A stretch of DNA of 64,000 bases from Pullulanibacillus sp. KACC 23026 (GCF_029094525.1 NZ_CP119107.1:620001-684000); one strand, 5' to 3'. Numbered from the stretch's first letter, positions 36,130 to 44,987 are shown. Notes: generated by a model not told the origin, from the sequence alone. Numbers and translations are program-made.

Positions 36130-37246
36130 TTCGATTATTATCGGTGGTGGCGTGAATGGCTGTTCGATAGCCTATCATTTGGCAAAGCAAGGGAAAAAGG
36201 TATTGCTTTTGGAAAAAAACAAAATTGGGTCCGAAGCGTCGAGTGCAGCCGCTGGAATGCTTGGTGTGCAGGCGGAATTAGACGATCCGAATTCTCTTTT
36301 TGAACTCGCCAAGAAAAGCCGCGCCCTGTTTCCTGCCATTGCCTCCGAGATCCGAGAGGTCACGCATATAGATATTGAATTGATATGGAATGGTCAATTA
36401 AAGATCGCTGAAACGCGTGAACAAGTCATCCATTATAAGAAAATCGCAGACTGGCAAACGTCTATTGGAGAAAAGGCAGTTTGGCTAGAGCCTGAAGAGG
36501 TCTTAGAGCTCGAACCCTCGCTTTCTAACAACATTCACGGAGCGCTCTATTTTCCAGAGGAAGGACATGTATCGGCTCCTCAGCTCACACAAGGCTTTGC
36601 TAAAGCCGCCGCTGCTTTTGGGGCGGTCATCCGAGAATTTTGCGAGGTGCAAACCTTGCTTATTCAAGACGGAACTGTAAATGGCGTCCGGACTCCAACA
36701 GGTGATTTTTATGGTCAATCCATTGTAGTAGCAACAGGGGCGTGGAGTAGGAAATGGTTACCAGAGGGAATGAATGAGAAGAACGCTTATTTTCCTGTTA
36801 AGGGAGAAGCCTTTTCTGTTCAAACAAATGTCCCGCTTCTTAAACGGACGGTCTTTACAAAAGGGTGCTATATGGTCCCTAAAAAAGGGGGCGAACTGAT
36901 CATAGGAGCCACTATGGAGCCGCATACGTTTGATAAATCGGTATCGGTTGAAGGCCTTTCGCAGCTTATGAATAAAGTGAAAACACTTCTCCCATTAATT
37001 GGGACGGCCACATTGGATCGCTTTTGGTCAGGTATACGACCGATGACCCCGGATGGTTATCCTTATTTAGGGGAACATCCTGAGTTAAACCACTTATTTT
37101 TTGCGGTCGGGCATTCCAGAAACGGCATTTTACTAAGTCCTATTACGGGAAAAAGTATGGCTGATTTAATACTTGGAAATACGCCGTCAGTTGATTTAAC
37201 TGATTTTAAATTAACCCGCAATAAAAGTCAGGAGGTTATCCTTTGA
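36110..37246 (+). CDS. thiO: glycine oxidase ThiO
   Basis: 378-residue FAD enzyme. The dinucleotide site IIGGGVNGCSIAYHLAKQGK and the GAWSRKW and GIRPMTPDGYPYLGEHPELNHLFFAVGHSRNGILLSPITG blocks are diagnostic of the glycine oxidase/D-amino-acid oxidase family. It oxidises glycine to the imine used as the C-N unit in thiazole synthesis. AAAGGAG precedes its ATG, which overlaps the end of tenI by 20 bases, and its stop overlaps the thiS start. Confidence 0.93.
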   Translation: MIPEPFDSIIIGGGVNGCSIAYHLAKQGKKVLLLEKNKIGSEASSAAAGMLGVQAELDDPNSLFELAKKSRALFPAIASEIREVTHIDIELIWNGQLKIAETREQVIHYKKIADWQTSIGEKAVWLEPEEVLELEPSLSNNIHGALYFPEEGHVSAPQLTQGFAKAAAAFGAVIREFCEVQTLLIQDGTVNGVRTPTGDFYGQSIVVATGAWSRKWLPEGMNEKNAYFPVKGEAFSVQTNVPLLKRTVFTKGCYMVPKKGGELIIGATMEPHTFDKSVSVEGLSQLMNKVKTLLPLIGTATLDRFWSGIRPMTPDGYPYLGEHPELNHLFFAVGHSRNGILLSPITGKSMADLILGNTPSVDLTDFKLTRNKSQEVIL

Positions 37247-37446
37247 AATTAACCATTAATGGAAGACTATTAGCCTTGCCGGAAACGGTTTCCAAAGTCT
37301 CTGATTTACTAAGTCACTTAGGCCTTGAGAACAAAGTCACGGTTGTTGAAGTTAACCATGAAATTATTGAAAAGGGAAAGCAAGCCGAACAAAACTTAAC
37401 CGATGGTGATCGTGTTGAAATTGTTCATTTTGTAGGAGGCGGTTGA
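37243..37446 (+). CDS. thiS: sulfur carrier protein ThiS
   Basis: 67 residues with a ubiquitin-like fold ending in Gly-Gly (VHFVGGG). The C-terminal Gly is adenylated by ThiF and then carries sulfur as a thiocarboxylate. It starts at TTG, 7 bases after AGGAGG and overlapping the thiO stop. Confidence 0.93.
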   Translation: MKLTINGRLLALPETVSKVSDLLSHLGLENKVTVVEVNHEIIEKGKQAEQNLTDGDRVEIVHFVGGG

Positions 37447-37448
37447 AC

Positions 37449-38216
37449 ATGCTAAAGATAGCAAACTATCAGTTCCAATCTCGTTTATTACTGGGTACCG
37501 GAAAATATTCTGATTTTCATCTCCAAAAAGAAGCGGTGAACATTTCTGAAACGGAGATCTTAACGTTCGCGGTCAGGCGTATGAATATTTTTGAAGCGAA
37601 CCAACCTAATTTTCTTGAAATGATCGATCTTGACAACTATAAGCTCCTCCCAAATACGGCGGGGGCAGCGACCGCCGAGGAAGCGGTGAGAATTGCCAAG
37701 CTCGCCAAGGCGTCTGGGTTGTGTGATATGGTTAAGGTTGAGGTGATTGGGGATTCAAAGACATTATTGCCCGATCCTATTGAAACATATAAAGCTTGTC
37801 AAATGCTACTAGATGAAGGATTTATTGTCCTTCCTTATATATCGGATGATGTGGTCCTTGCTAGAAGACTTCAAGCTCTTGGCGTTCATGCGGTGATGCC
37901 AGGTGCGTCACCAATTGGGTCCGGTCAAGGAATCTTGAACCCCACTAACCTCTCTTTTATTATCGAACAAGCCGAAGTCCCTGTGATTGTGGATGCAGGA
38001 ATAGGTTCACCCGCAGATGCGGCACGGGCAATGGAGCTTGGGGCAGATGGCGTGCTATTAAATACAGCAGTTTCTGGTGCCAAAGATCCTGTGAAGATGG
38101 CACTGGCGATGAAGCTGGCCATTGAGGCGGGGCGGTATGGATTTGAAGCTGGACGGATTCCAAAGAAGAAATTCGCAAGTGCAAGCAGTCCAACTGAGGG
38201 GTTGAGTCCTCTTTGA
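37449..38216 (+). CDS. thiG: thiazole synthase ThiG
   Basis: 255 residues, TIM barrel. [12 protein letters not shown] at the start, [28 protein letters not shown] (Schiff-base Lys), [28 protein letters not shown] and [22 protein letters not shown] cover the family. It joins deoxyxylulose phosphate, the glycine imine and ThiS sulfur. I use ATG 37449 because AGGAGG is 9 bases upstream; the TTG at 37443 is too close to it. The stop overlaps thiF. Confidence 0.95.
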   Translation: MLKIANYQFQSRLLLGTGKYSDFHLQKEAVNISETEILTFAVRRMNIFEANQPNFLEMIDLDNYKLLPNTAGAATAEEAVRIAKLAKASGLCDMVKVEVIGDSKTLLPDPIETYKACQMLLDEGFIVLPYISDDVVLARRLQALGVHAVMPGASPIGSGQGILNPTNLSFIIEQAEVPVIVDAGIGSPADAARAMELGADGVLLNTAVSGAKDPVKMALAMKLAIEAGRYGFEAGRIPKKKFASASSPTEGLSPL

Positions 38217-39238
38217 TGAATGATCGCTATTCTAGGCAAACCCTTTTTGCTCCTATTGGAGAAAAGGGCCAAGAGAAACTTAAGCAAGCTCATGTTTTAG
38301 TCGTAGGGGCAGGGGCTTTAGGCACCCATCTTTCGGAAGGACTGGTTCGCGCAGGGCTAGGCAAACTCACGATAATCGATCGAGATTATGTCGAGTGGAG
38401 TAATCTTCAAAGACAACACTTATATACAGAAGAAGATGCGAGGATCCAAATGCCAAAAGCGATTGCGGCTGAAAAACGCTTGAAACAGCTTAATTCCGAT
38501 GTTTCTGTACGAGGGATCGTGGCAGAGCTCGGGGTGCAAGAAATGGAGACGTACATTCCCCCTGTCGATTTAATGATCGATGCCACCGATAATTTTGAAA
38601 CTCGGATGCTGTTAAATGATGCCGCCCAGAACTACAGCCTCCCATGGATCTACGGGGCCTGTACGGGCAGCTACGGATTAACGTATACGTTTCTGCCGGG
38701 CAGAACGCCTTGTCTCACTTGCTTGTTAGGAGCCCTGCCAATGGCCGGAGAAACCTGTGATACAGTGGGAATTATTAGCCCAGCGGTTCAAATTGTCACA
38801 GCGAATCAACTCTCTGAAGCGTTCAAACTTCTAGTTGGAGATTACGAGTCCCTTCGAGGAACCCTCTATTATTTTGATATATGGAAGAATGAACAGGCTT
38901 CTATTGACGTCTCCTCAATGAAGAAGAGGGATTGCCCATCATGCGGCGAATCCCGATCTTATCCGTACCTTAATGAGGACCATCATTCTAAAACAGCCGT
39001 ATTATGCGGCCGCGACACGGTTCAAATACGACCACCGAAACTCCTGAATCTCGATCTGGACCAACTAGCCAACCAACTCAAATCAGTAGCAGAAAACATC
39101 AACATCAATCCCTACTTGATCCAATTTACAATAGATAAGCACCGTCTCGTCCTATTTAAAGACGGAAGAGTCCTTATCCACGGAACAAAAGACATCACAA
39201 AAGCCAAATCACTCTACAACAGATACATCGGCGGCTGA
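38216..39238 (+). CDS. thiF: ThiS adenylyltransferase ThiF
   Basis: About 340 residues, E1-like. The ATP site VVGAGALGTHLSEGLVRAGLG, then DYVEWSNLQRQHLY, DATDNFETRMLLNDA and the zinc cysteines CLTCLLG and CPSCG mark the ThiF/MoeB family; ETCDTVGIISPAVQ contains the loop Cys. It activates the ThiS C-terminus. The ATG overlaps the thiG TGA. The last 70 residues are less familiar and may be a C-terminal extension found in Bacillus ThiF/MoeB proteins. The stop is 8 bases before an interspersed hairpin repeat. Confidence 0.9.
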   Translation: MNDRYSRQTLFAPIGEKGQEKLKQAHVLVVGAGALGTHLSEGLVRAGLGKLTIIDRDYVEWSNLQRQHLYTEEDARIQMPKAIAAEKRLKQLNSDVSVRGIVAELGVQEMETYIPPVDLMIDATDNFETRMLLNDAAQNYSLPWIYGACTGSYGLTYTFLPGRTPCLTCLLGALPMAGETCDTVGIISPAVQIVTANQLSEAFKLLVGDYESLRGTLYYFDIWKNEQASIDVSSMKKRDCPSCGESRSYPYLNEDHHSKTAVLCGRDTVQIRPPKLLNLDLDQLANQLKSVAENININPYLIQFTIDKHRLVLFKDGRVLIHGTKDITKAKSLYNRYIGG

Positions 39239-39243
39239 ACTTA

Positions 39244-39497
39244 TCGCGAAACGCGGGGTTGAAACGCGAGAACCGTCCCCTCGTTTCGCTTTTTTGGAAC
39301 ACGGGGACGGTTCTCGCGTTCCATTTTTTCTTTTGAAATTAGAAATCGCCTCGCTTTCTTTAGGGGAAGCTCCGCACCACCCCACAACTTGAATTCTCTC
39401 CATGAAATTCCTATCCCTTTTTAGGACGATGCCTTCATCTGAAAACGAGCTGGATTGTGGAGTGACTCTAATTCGCAGTAGACTGTTACTGCGCATT
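39244..39497. repeat. composite interspersed repeat: hairpins, tail and second core
   Basis: 39246-39323 contains two hairpins of the GGGACGGTTCT family. 39324-39425 is the common tail, with CTCCATGAAATTCCTATC here. 39423-39497 is the second core (GATTGTGGAGTGACTCTAAT then TCGCAGTAGAC and ACTGCGCA). This is the clearest complete copy, about 250 bases. Confidence 0.8.
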
Positions 39498-39543
39498 AAG
39501 AAAAGTTATGAATAGCAGGAGGATTTGGAGGATCCCTTTTTAT

Positions 39544-39580
39544 AAAAAAACGTAATGGCGCCTTAATCGACGCCATTACA
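39544..39580 (-). terminator. terminator of the minus-strand membrane protein gene
   Basis: GTAATGGCG and CGCCATTAC form a 9-bp perfect stem. On the minus strand it is followed by seven T. Confidence 0.8.
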
Positions 39581-39686
39581 AAAGAGAGAGGCTGGGTACT
39601 ACTGACGTGTCCAGGCGACAGTAGATAATATACAATATTTATGTTGATTTAATGACGAAACCGTTAAACGCATAAATTTCAAAGAG

Positions 39687-40253
39687 TTATTGATTAGATT
39701 CCTTGTTTATACTGTTAAACGTTTTAATAAAAGCTAATTTATACGCAGAAACGTAAATTAACAAATAGAAAGGAACAGAGTATATGTGCTTCCAATTTAC
39801 GGGATCATAAATTCCCATCCATTTAAAAATTGGTTCTCCTATAAAAGATGTAATTAATGCATATATTAGCCCAATTAGCCAGTGATTAACTTTATAAGTA
39901 AATTGAATTAATAACATTATAGTGACTGGCATGAGGGAAAAATCATAGGGTAAATAGGATGGAATAGCAGGAGTAACTGGTTTGACATAATCCCATAAGG
40001 AAAGTTGCACGCCTATGTTGTCTAAAGTAACTGAGACAAGGCTAACAAACACGCCAACATATAATAATCTTCCTGTACTGTCCTTTTTTCTAACTATTAT
40101 CCAAAATATCCAGGGGATAAGAGTAAGAGACATTCCAAGCCACCATTGCCAAGTATATAGAACTTCTGCTTTCCAAGAAGCAACCCGATGTATGTATGCT
40201 TTGTGAAAATCTTGAAATGATTTATCCATTCTCGATGTACTCAGAATATTCAC
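39687..40253 (-). CDS. CBO0543-like integral membrane protein
   Basis: 188 residues with five to six hydrophobic segments and no known catalytic motif. WQWWLGMSLTLIPWIFWIIVRKKDSTGRLLY at the start of the membrane part, YLPYDFSLMPVTIMLLIQF in the middle and TSFIGEPIFKWMGIYDPVNWKHIYS near the end match a family of Bacillales membrane proteins that I recall as CBO0543. A paralogue at 44433-44987 shares all three blocks. It starts at GTG or at an ATG 24 bases downstream; neither has a strong site. Function unknown. Confidence 0.75.
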   Translation of the reverse strand: MNILSTSRMDKSFQDFHKAYIHRVASWKAEVLYTWQWWLGMSLTLIPWIFWIIVRKKDSTGRLLYVGVFVSLVSVTLDNIGVQLSLWDYVKPVTPAIPSYLPYDFSLMPVTIMLLIQFTYKVNHWLIGLIYALITSFIGEPIFKWMGIYDPVNWKHIYSVPFYLLIYVSAYKLAFIKTFNSINKESNQ

Positions 40254-40765
40254 CCCAAAAGTAAGTGATTTTATCTAGTTTTATTATTGCTTTGAATATT
40301 TTTTTTAGTCTAAATTTGTTTGGACTCGATGAAAAGTACGAGGAGATCTGATTAATGAACAATTCGACAATAAGGCGGAGTAGACCGATACTGCGCAGTC
40401 AAGAACTTCGAATTCAGATGACTTTTTGAAAGAATGTTTTAAGCTAACTAGGTAGCATTGTTTAATAAGAGCCTAGGAGATGATTGTTTATGGAGTGGGT
40501 AACATTGTTTGAAATGGATGGAGGGTATACTAGTGGACTTCAAAAGAAATTTGTTTTTTTAAAAGGTAAAGATATTAGATGCTGATTTCTGATCATGATA
40601 GGCTATATCGTATAACGGCCATCCTTACATGAGCAAAGACCGCACGGATCAATGTTAAAGAAGTATAAGTAAATATAGTCAGATACCAGAATATGTAAAG
40701 GTCACGGGAATAATTGAACAGCATTAGTGACCCCTTAAATTCTTATTGTTTATCCGTCTCGTTTT
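40254..40765. other. gene-free stretch
   Basis: Only a fragment of the second repeat core (GTAGACC...ACTGCGCAGTC near 40380-40405) is recognisable. Confidence 0.45.
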
Positions 40766-41029
40766 TTACCACCACAGCCAACTTAACGCACCGATAGCTG
40801 CTATAGAAGCAAGCGCAATTGGAAAACCAAAACCAAACCCCCAAGCATATACACCAGGTCCGTCTAATCCGTTAACTCCACCTGCACCATCAATAGGTTC
40901 AAGGTGAACGTGAGTGTTATCAACTCGACGAACGATACCTTGATGCATTGAACCGTCGTGGAGACGAATATTTACAGGCTTATTCATATGTTCTCTTTCT
41001 ATTAAGTTACGATAATATTCGGGTCCCAT
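40766..41029 (-). CDS. small Sm-like-motif protein with hydrophobic C-terminus
   Basis: About 87 residues. The start at 41029 follows GAGGAGGG at the right distance; an upstream in-frame start lacks one. NKPVNIRLHDGSMHQGIVRRVDNTHVHLEP reads like an Sm/LSM strand pair, with the DGS turn and H-hydrophobic alternation. A Gly-rich stretch and a C-terminal membrane-like segment ending WLWW follow. The gene lies 72 bases downstream of a YjcZ-type sporulation micropeptide on the same strand, so a spore-coat or spore-surface role is possible. I do not know the family's function. Confidence 0.65.
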   Translation of the reverse strand: MGPEYYRNLIEREHMNKPVNIRLHDGSMHQGIVRRVDNTHVHLEPIDGAGGVNGLDGPGVYAWGFGFGFPIALASIAAIGALSWLWW

Positions 41030-41101
41030 CTTTTCCCTCCTCAATCTTAGAATAAGGTCACTTTGGTTGAGGGTTAAGTGACCTTTTCTTAAAATCAACT
41101 G

Positions 41102-41197
41102 TTAGTAAACGTAAGCAGTACCAACGATAATTAAAAGGATGAATAATACAACGATAAGTGCAAATCCTGCACCCATACCGCCTCCACCGTATGCCAT
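41102..41197 (-). CDS. YjcZ/SscA-family sporulation micropeptide
   Basis: 31 residues, [20 protein letters not shown] and then [11 protein letters not shown]: a Gly/Tyr-rich head and one membrane helix, the form of YjcZ-type small spore-coat-associated proteins. GGGGGGATTG precedes the ATG. The same C-terminal 25 residues occur in the second copy at 44122-44250. Confidence 0.88.
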   Translation of the reverse strand: MAYGGGGMGAGFALIVVLFILLIIVGTAYVY

Positions 41198-41297
41198 TAA
41201 CAATCCCCCCTTTTTTTAAAGAGTTAATACATACTATGTACTTGTGGAGATCGCGGAAAGGCGTTTGTCCTAAGCGTGACCTAATTTGGACTAATGG

Positions 41298-41359
41298 GAA
41301 ACGCGGGGACGGTTCTTGCGTTTCGCTTTTTTGGAATGCGGGGACGGTTCTTGCGTTCC
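41298..41359. repeat. interspersed hairpin repeats, two copies
   Basis: GAAACGCGGGGACGGTTCTT and TGCGTTTC, then GGAATGCGGGGACGGTTCTT and GCGTTCC, separated by a T-run. Confidence 0.85.
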
Positions 41360-41885
41360 ACTTTTTCTTTTGAAGTAGAAATTGACTCGCTTTCTTTTAG
41401 GGTCAAGTCCTGATCCACCCCCCAAGCAGGAATGCTCACATGAAAATCCTATCACTTTTTACTTCGTGCTAGCTTGTCCCGAGGAAGCTTGCGACAGAGC
41501 TCATCTTGTAGACGCACAGACTCGATCAAAGAATTAAAAACGGTGATGTTTGTCTTCGATTTTCTATGTATCGAAGGGCTGATTAACTAGTCTTTTTATC
41601 AGTGAATGACCAAAGTTGTCCAAGGGATGACAGGCTGTTTCCATTTAAAACCTTGTATTGTTAATGAAAACATCGTTTTGACAACCTAATTATTGAAGTT
41701 GATGTATATCTGAACTACATTTTTAGTACGAGCCCTTGTCTAAAAACGAGCCAGATTGTGGAGTAACTCGATTTCGCAGTAGACCCATACTGTTCATTTT
41801 ACAAAAGGAAATTCAACAATCTGGTGCATTCCAAAATTGGATATGCGCTCTTTTAAAATTTGTGAAAAAATACAATAACCTTGTT

Positions 41886-41914
41886 TTGACAATTATAGAT
41901 TAAATCATTATAAT
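41886..41914 (+). promoter_or_regulatory. sigma-A promoter of the MarR/ICMT pair
   Basis: TTGACA and TATAAT, both consensus, are 17 bases apart. Confidence 0.85.
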
Positions 41915-41925
41915 AAGTTGCGTTG

Positions 41926-41935
41926 CGACGCGTCG
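41926..41935 (+). promoter_or_regulatory. palindromic operator candidate for the MarR protein
   Basis: CGACGCGTCG is a perfect GC-rich palindrome about 11 bases after the -10 in AT-rich surroundings, where an autoregulating MarR protein would block transcription. Confidence 0.6.
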
Positions 41936-41966
41936 TATCACGACTTATTTTTAGAGGTGATATATT

Positions 41967-42407
41967 TTGCAAAATGAAATTAATTGGAGCAATTTCGCGG
42001 AAAATCTACAAGCAATCCATAAAACTTTACAGCAAGATATAGATAAAGAAATAGCTAAAAGTAAGATTACAGGCCCACAGCTAATGGTGCTTGATTCACT
42101 AGTGGATTGTAATGGTCTAACTATGAAGGAACTGAGCAAAAAGGTAGGACTAACACATAGTACAGTTTCTGGGATAGTAGACCGTTTAGAAAAACAAAAC
42201 TTAGTGGAACGAAAAACTGACAAATCGGATAGGAGATACACACGTATTTACATTTCAGAACAAGTTAAGGACTACATTAAAAAGTTAATTCCAGATTATT
42301 ATGGGCCTTTGCTTTCAAAAGTAAAGTCAGCGAAAAAAGAAGAGCAATTAATCATTACTGAAGGTATATCTAAACTGCGTGACCTTATTGATAAAAACAT
42401 GAGTTAG
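41967..42407 (+). CDS. MarR-family transcriptional regulator
   Basis: 146 residues, all helical with the winged helix NGLTMKELSKKVGLTHSTVSGIVDRLEKQNLVERKTDKSDRRYTRIYIS-type region (residues 50-100), including the DRR wing. It starts at TTG behind AGAGGTGA. It is followed 35 bases later by a small membrane methyltransferase-like gene that it probably controls. The ligand is not known. Confidence 0.9.
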   Translation: MQNEINWSNFAENLQAIHKTLQQDIDKEIAKSKITGPQLMVLDSLVDCNGLTMKELSKKVGLTHSTVSGIVDRLEKQNLVERKTDKSDRRYTRIYISEQVKDYIKKLIPDYYGPLLSKVKSAKKEEQLIITEGISKLRDLIDKNMS

Positions 42408-42442
42408 GTTGAATGCTTTTATAAATGAAAGGTGAAGAAATT

Positions 42443-42979
42443 ATGGCCTTTGTTGGATATTTGCCTATTGTTCTATATTTCCTATTAGAATTTAATAGAA
42501 GAAAACCTGTTAAAGAAGAAAAACAAAATCGTGGCTCTAGTTTTTATATTGGAGTAGCTTTAGGATTGATGATAACCATTCCAAAATTTATGTATTCCTT
42601 TACAGCAAATAAATATAATTCGTTGTTGTTTTCTGGTGTTATCGTTGGATTAATTGGAGTATGGATTAGATATTCTTCAATGAAACAATTGGGTAGATTT
42701 TACAGTAGGAATGTCGGAATGCAGGGCGAACATAAGTTAATTCAAAGTGGTTTATACAAATATATTCGTAATCCTGGTTATTTAGGGTCATTTTTGACAT
42801 TTTTAGGATTTGCTTTATCTTCTTCTTCCTACGTTGCCATTATTATAAATATCATTTTATTTTTTCTTGCTTATTCGTATCGTATAAAAATTGAAGAGAG
42901 AGCTCTTGTGACACTATTTGGTGAACAATACAAACAATATATGTCCAAGACTTGGAGAATTATTCCGTTTCTATACTAG
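42443..42979 (+). CDS. isoprenylcysteine carboxyl methyltransferase-family membrane protein
   Basis: About 178 residues with four to five membrane helices. The family motif is HKLIQSGLYKYIRNPGYLGSFL near residue 105, with the C-terminal RIKIEERALVTLFGEQYKQYM that completes the SAM pocket (E-E after the last helix). Bacterial members methylate small or lipidic substrates that are mostly unknown. AAAGGTGA supports the ATG at 42443 over one 18 bases earlier. Co-transcription with the MarR gene suggests a response to a toxic or lipophilic compound; this is inference. Confidence 0.8.
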   Translation: MAFVGYLPIVLYFLLEFNRRKPVKEEKQNRGSSFYIGVALGLMITIPKFMYSFTANKYNSLLFSGVIVGLIGVWIRYSSMKQLGRFYSRNVGMQGEHKLIQSGLYKYIRNPGYLGSFLTFLGFALSSSSYVAIIINIILFFLAYSYRIKIEERALVTLFGEQYKQYMSKTWRIIPFLY

Positions 42980-43690
42980 AGAATTAAAGAGAAAGTACAA
43001 AATATGTTTCTAAATTCATTTTAGCTTGTTCAAGTGAAGAGAGAAGAGAGCTTTGAAGAATGATGTTATTTAAACTGTATCCCTTACTGCGCAGTACAAC
43101 GCTACAGCAAGAGATAAATGATAATCACCATGGCGCATTTCCAAATTAGGAAAGGTGTCTTTTTAATGCTTGCCCAGATTTGAAAAAAGCAAAAATATAT
43201 AGGGGGGGTTGCTGAGATAAATTCTTGAAAAGCTGCCTTATCACAAGCTTAATTATAACGAAAATTGGTGGCGGAATATGAATCTAGTTTTACTAGACTT
43301 GTTTAATAAGATAAAAAAATACGGTTATTTTAACTAAAGATTTTCTTTAATCGAAATAACCGTATTTAAGATTTTAGCACTGTTCACACAGAGAAAAAAG
43401 TTACAATACTGTTTTCAAAGTAAAATGACCAAATGGATTATTTATATCCAAAATGTCAACTGTATAAGTGAATTTGAAAGGCCTTTTGGAGAAAGCAGGG
43501 AACAGTCTCTCATATTCAAAAATTAAGAACCATTAAAAAGCTAGAGCGGTGTCTTTGATGTAATCTGACCAACATCTAGCACAAAACTAACTAATAGAGG
43601 CTGGTTACATAAAGTAAGTACTCAATTAAACTATTTTGTAACAGGGCGGCTATGGGTAACTCTAATTCCCAGTAGACTCCTATTACGCAT
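42980..43690. other. gene-free stretch with a long hairpin
   Basis: 43317-43367 holds AAATACGGTTATTT and AAATAACCGTATTT as a 14-bp perfect stem, with T-run on the minus side, so it is probably a minus-strand terminator. 43650-43690 has a degenerate second repeat core (GTAACTCTAATTCCCAGTAG). No gene. Confidence 0.6.
43317..43367 (-). terminator. strong stem-loop, probable minus-strand terminator
   Basis: A 14-bp perfect stem with an inner TAAAGA/TCTTTA arm and seven T on the minus strand. The nearest minus-strand gene is the SinI-like peptide, 320 bases upstream. Confidence 0.6.
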
Positions 43691-43813
43691 TTATAATTTT
43701 GATTTTTTATTTAGATAGTCTCTGACTTCTGCTATAGATAAACCGATTTCTTTCGCGAGGAGCATTAATTTAACCCACTCTTTATCTAAATTGCTTTCTT
43801 TGATTTCAGACAT
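43691..43813 (-). CDS. SinI-type anti-repressor peptide
   Basis: 40 residues. LDKEWVKLMLLAKEIGLSIA followed by EVRDYL is the SinI dimerisation helix pair (B. subtilis SinI has DQEWVELMVEAKEANISPEE). The C-terminal tail of SinI is shortened to NKKSKL. GGAGG is 6 bases before the ATG. No sinR gene is adjacent, so it would act on a SinR/SlrR-like protein encoded elsewhere, tuning matrix or sporulation genes. Confidence 0.85.
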   Translation of the reverse strand: MSEIKESNLDKEWVKLMLLAKEIGLSIAEVRDYLNKKSKL

Positions 43814-44121
43814 GGCTTTCCTCCAAAAATATTAAAAATACCTCAGGTAGCACAGCCATCTTAGTTAAAAACTTTAGACCTGTAGCTTTGCGTCCCACTC
43901 TTTAGAGAGGTTTGCTATTTTCTGAATTAAACATGCATTAAATTTATATCTTAAATATTACTATCTTTTCCGAAAATAAAAAAACAATTATAATTCGGCA
44001 GATTTCTACAAAAAAGTGATGTTTCTGATTAAAAGACCTAAAATACACAATAAAATAGCGCCCCGGTGGAGGACGCTATTTTGAGAAGGGTGGATAAATG
44101 GTCTACCCTAAATAAAACTAA
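43814..44121. other. intergenic region with minus-strand terminator
   Basis: Holds the yjcZ terminator at 44051-44083 and the upstream region of the SinI-like gene. Nothing else seen. Confidence 0.5.
44051..44083 (-). terminator. terminator of the second yjcZ-type gene
   Basis: AAAATAGCG and CGCTATTTT pair perfectly around a 13-base loop and lead into TTTTATT on the minus strand. Confidence 0.8.
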
Positions 44122-44250
44122 TTAATAAACGTAGGCAGTCCCTACGATAATCAACAAAATGAATAGAACAACGATTAGCGCAAATCCTGCGCCCATACCG
44201 CCGCCGCCACCGTAACAGCATTGGCCGCCGCCCATAGCTCCGTATCCCAT
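44122..44250 (-). CDS. YjcZ-family sporulation micropeptide (Cys-containing)
   Basis: 42 residues. A Gly-rich head with [10 protein letters not shown] and then the same [20 protein letters not shown] membrane helix as the copy at 41.1 kb. AAAGGAG precedes the ATG. It is probably expressed late in sporulation and associated with the spore coat, by family. Confidence 0.9.
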   Translation of the reverse strand: MGYGAMGGGQCCYGGGGGMGAGFALIVVLFILLIIVGTAYVY

Positions 44251-44432
44251 TTTTTTCAACTCCTTTTGTTCTGGATACTTCATCATATGAACTTAAGAAG
44301 CTGAATGTAAGGGGCAAATGTTTGTTATATATGGAAAGGGCTATTTGATGACATGGGCTATCCTGTTAGGGGATCAGGATCTATATTGTCATTATTCATT
44401 AAGCAGAGCAATAGAGACTAATATTCACTCCC

Positions 44433-44987
44433 TTATTTTTCCACGTAGAATCTTTTTTGATAAATCCAATGGCATAAAAGGTAGATGCAAAATTGGATAG
44501 GTACAGAATACTCGTATTTCCAATGTATTGGTTCGTAAACATCTATCCATTGAAATAGTGGTTCTCCAATAAAGGATGTCCCTAAGGAAAATACGATTGC
44601 TTTTATAATAGGGCTTAATTTTGGTTGGAATTGCATGAGCGAAATGATCGTAACAGGCATTAAAGTAAAATCCCATGGGAAATAGGTTGGTACAATAGGA
44701 ACTAAATTAAATCTATAACGCCATATTCCATATTGGTCACCCGTAACATCGAGTAAGACACAGAGAAGAATAATAATAAATGCGATATAAAGAAATCGAT
44801 CTGTACTTTCTTTTTTTCTAAAGAAAATCCATAAAATCCAAGGCATTATCGTGAGGAGCAACCCGATCCACCATCTCCAGGTAAAAACAACGTCATGAAC
44901 CCAAATGTCATTCACTTGGTAAACATTTTGGTTTAGCTTGTCAGACACGTTATCAATTTTTTGAATGATTTCTTGACTATTCGTCAT
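44433..44987 (-). CDS. CBO0543-like integral membrane protein, second copy
   Basis: 184 residues, paralogue of the protein at 39687-40253. Shared blocks are TWRWWIGLLLTIMPWILWIFFRKKEST, YFPWDFTLMPVTII and GTSFIGEPLFQWIDVYEPIHWKYEYS. Five or six membrane helices follow an N-terminal amphipathic segment. GGAG lies 8 bases before the ATG. Both copies lie near a YjcZ micropeptide, which suggests an old duplication of a small sporulation-linked segment. Function unknown. Confidence 0.75.
   Translation of the reverse strand: MTNSQEIIQKIDNVSDKLNQNVYQVNDIWVHDVVFTWRWWIGLLLTIMPWILWIFFRKKESTDRFLYIAFIIILLCVLLDVTGDQYGIWRYRFNLVPIVPTYFPWDFTLMPVTIISLMQFQPKLSPIIKAIVFSLGTSFIGEPLFQWIDVYEPIHWKYEYSVPIQFCIYLLCHWIYQKRFYVEK

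Larger units (their letters stand above)
41198..41966. other. repeat-rich region upstream of the MarR gene
   Basis: 41298-41359 has two hairpins of the GGGACGGTTCT family, 41360-41470 their tail (CACATGAAAATCCTATCACT), 41462-41520 the GCTTGTCCCGAGGAAG element also at 53.3 kb, and 41729-41797 the second core. The MarR promoter and operator follow. No gene. Confidence 0.75.

Noticed and set aside
41158-41373. 71-codon plus-strand frame
   Set aside because: Antisense to a YjcZ micropeptide and runs into a hairpin repeat.
44318-44500. 60-codon plus-strand frame
   Set aside because: No ribosome binding site; partly antisense to the CBO0543-like gene.
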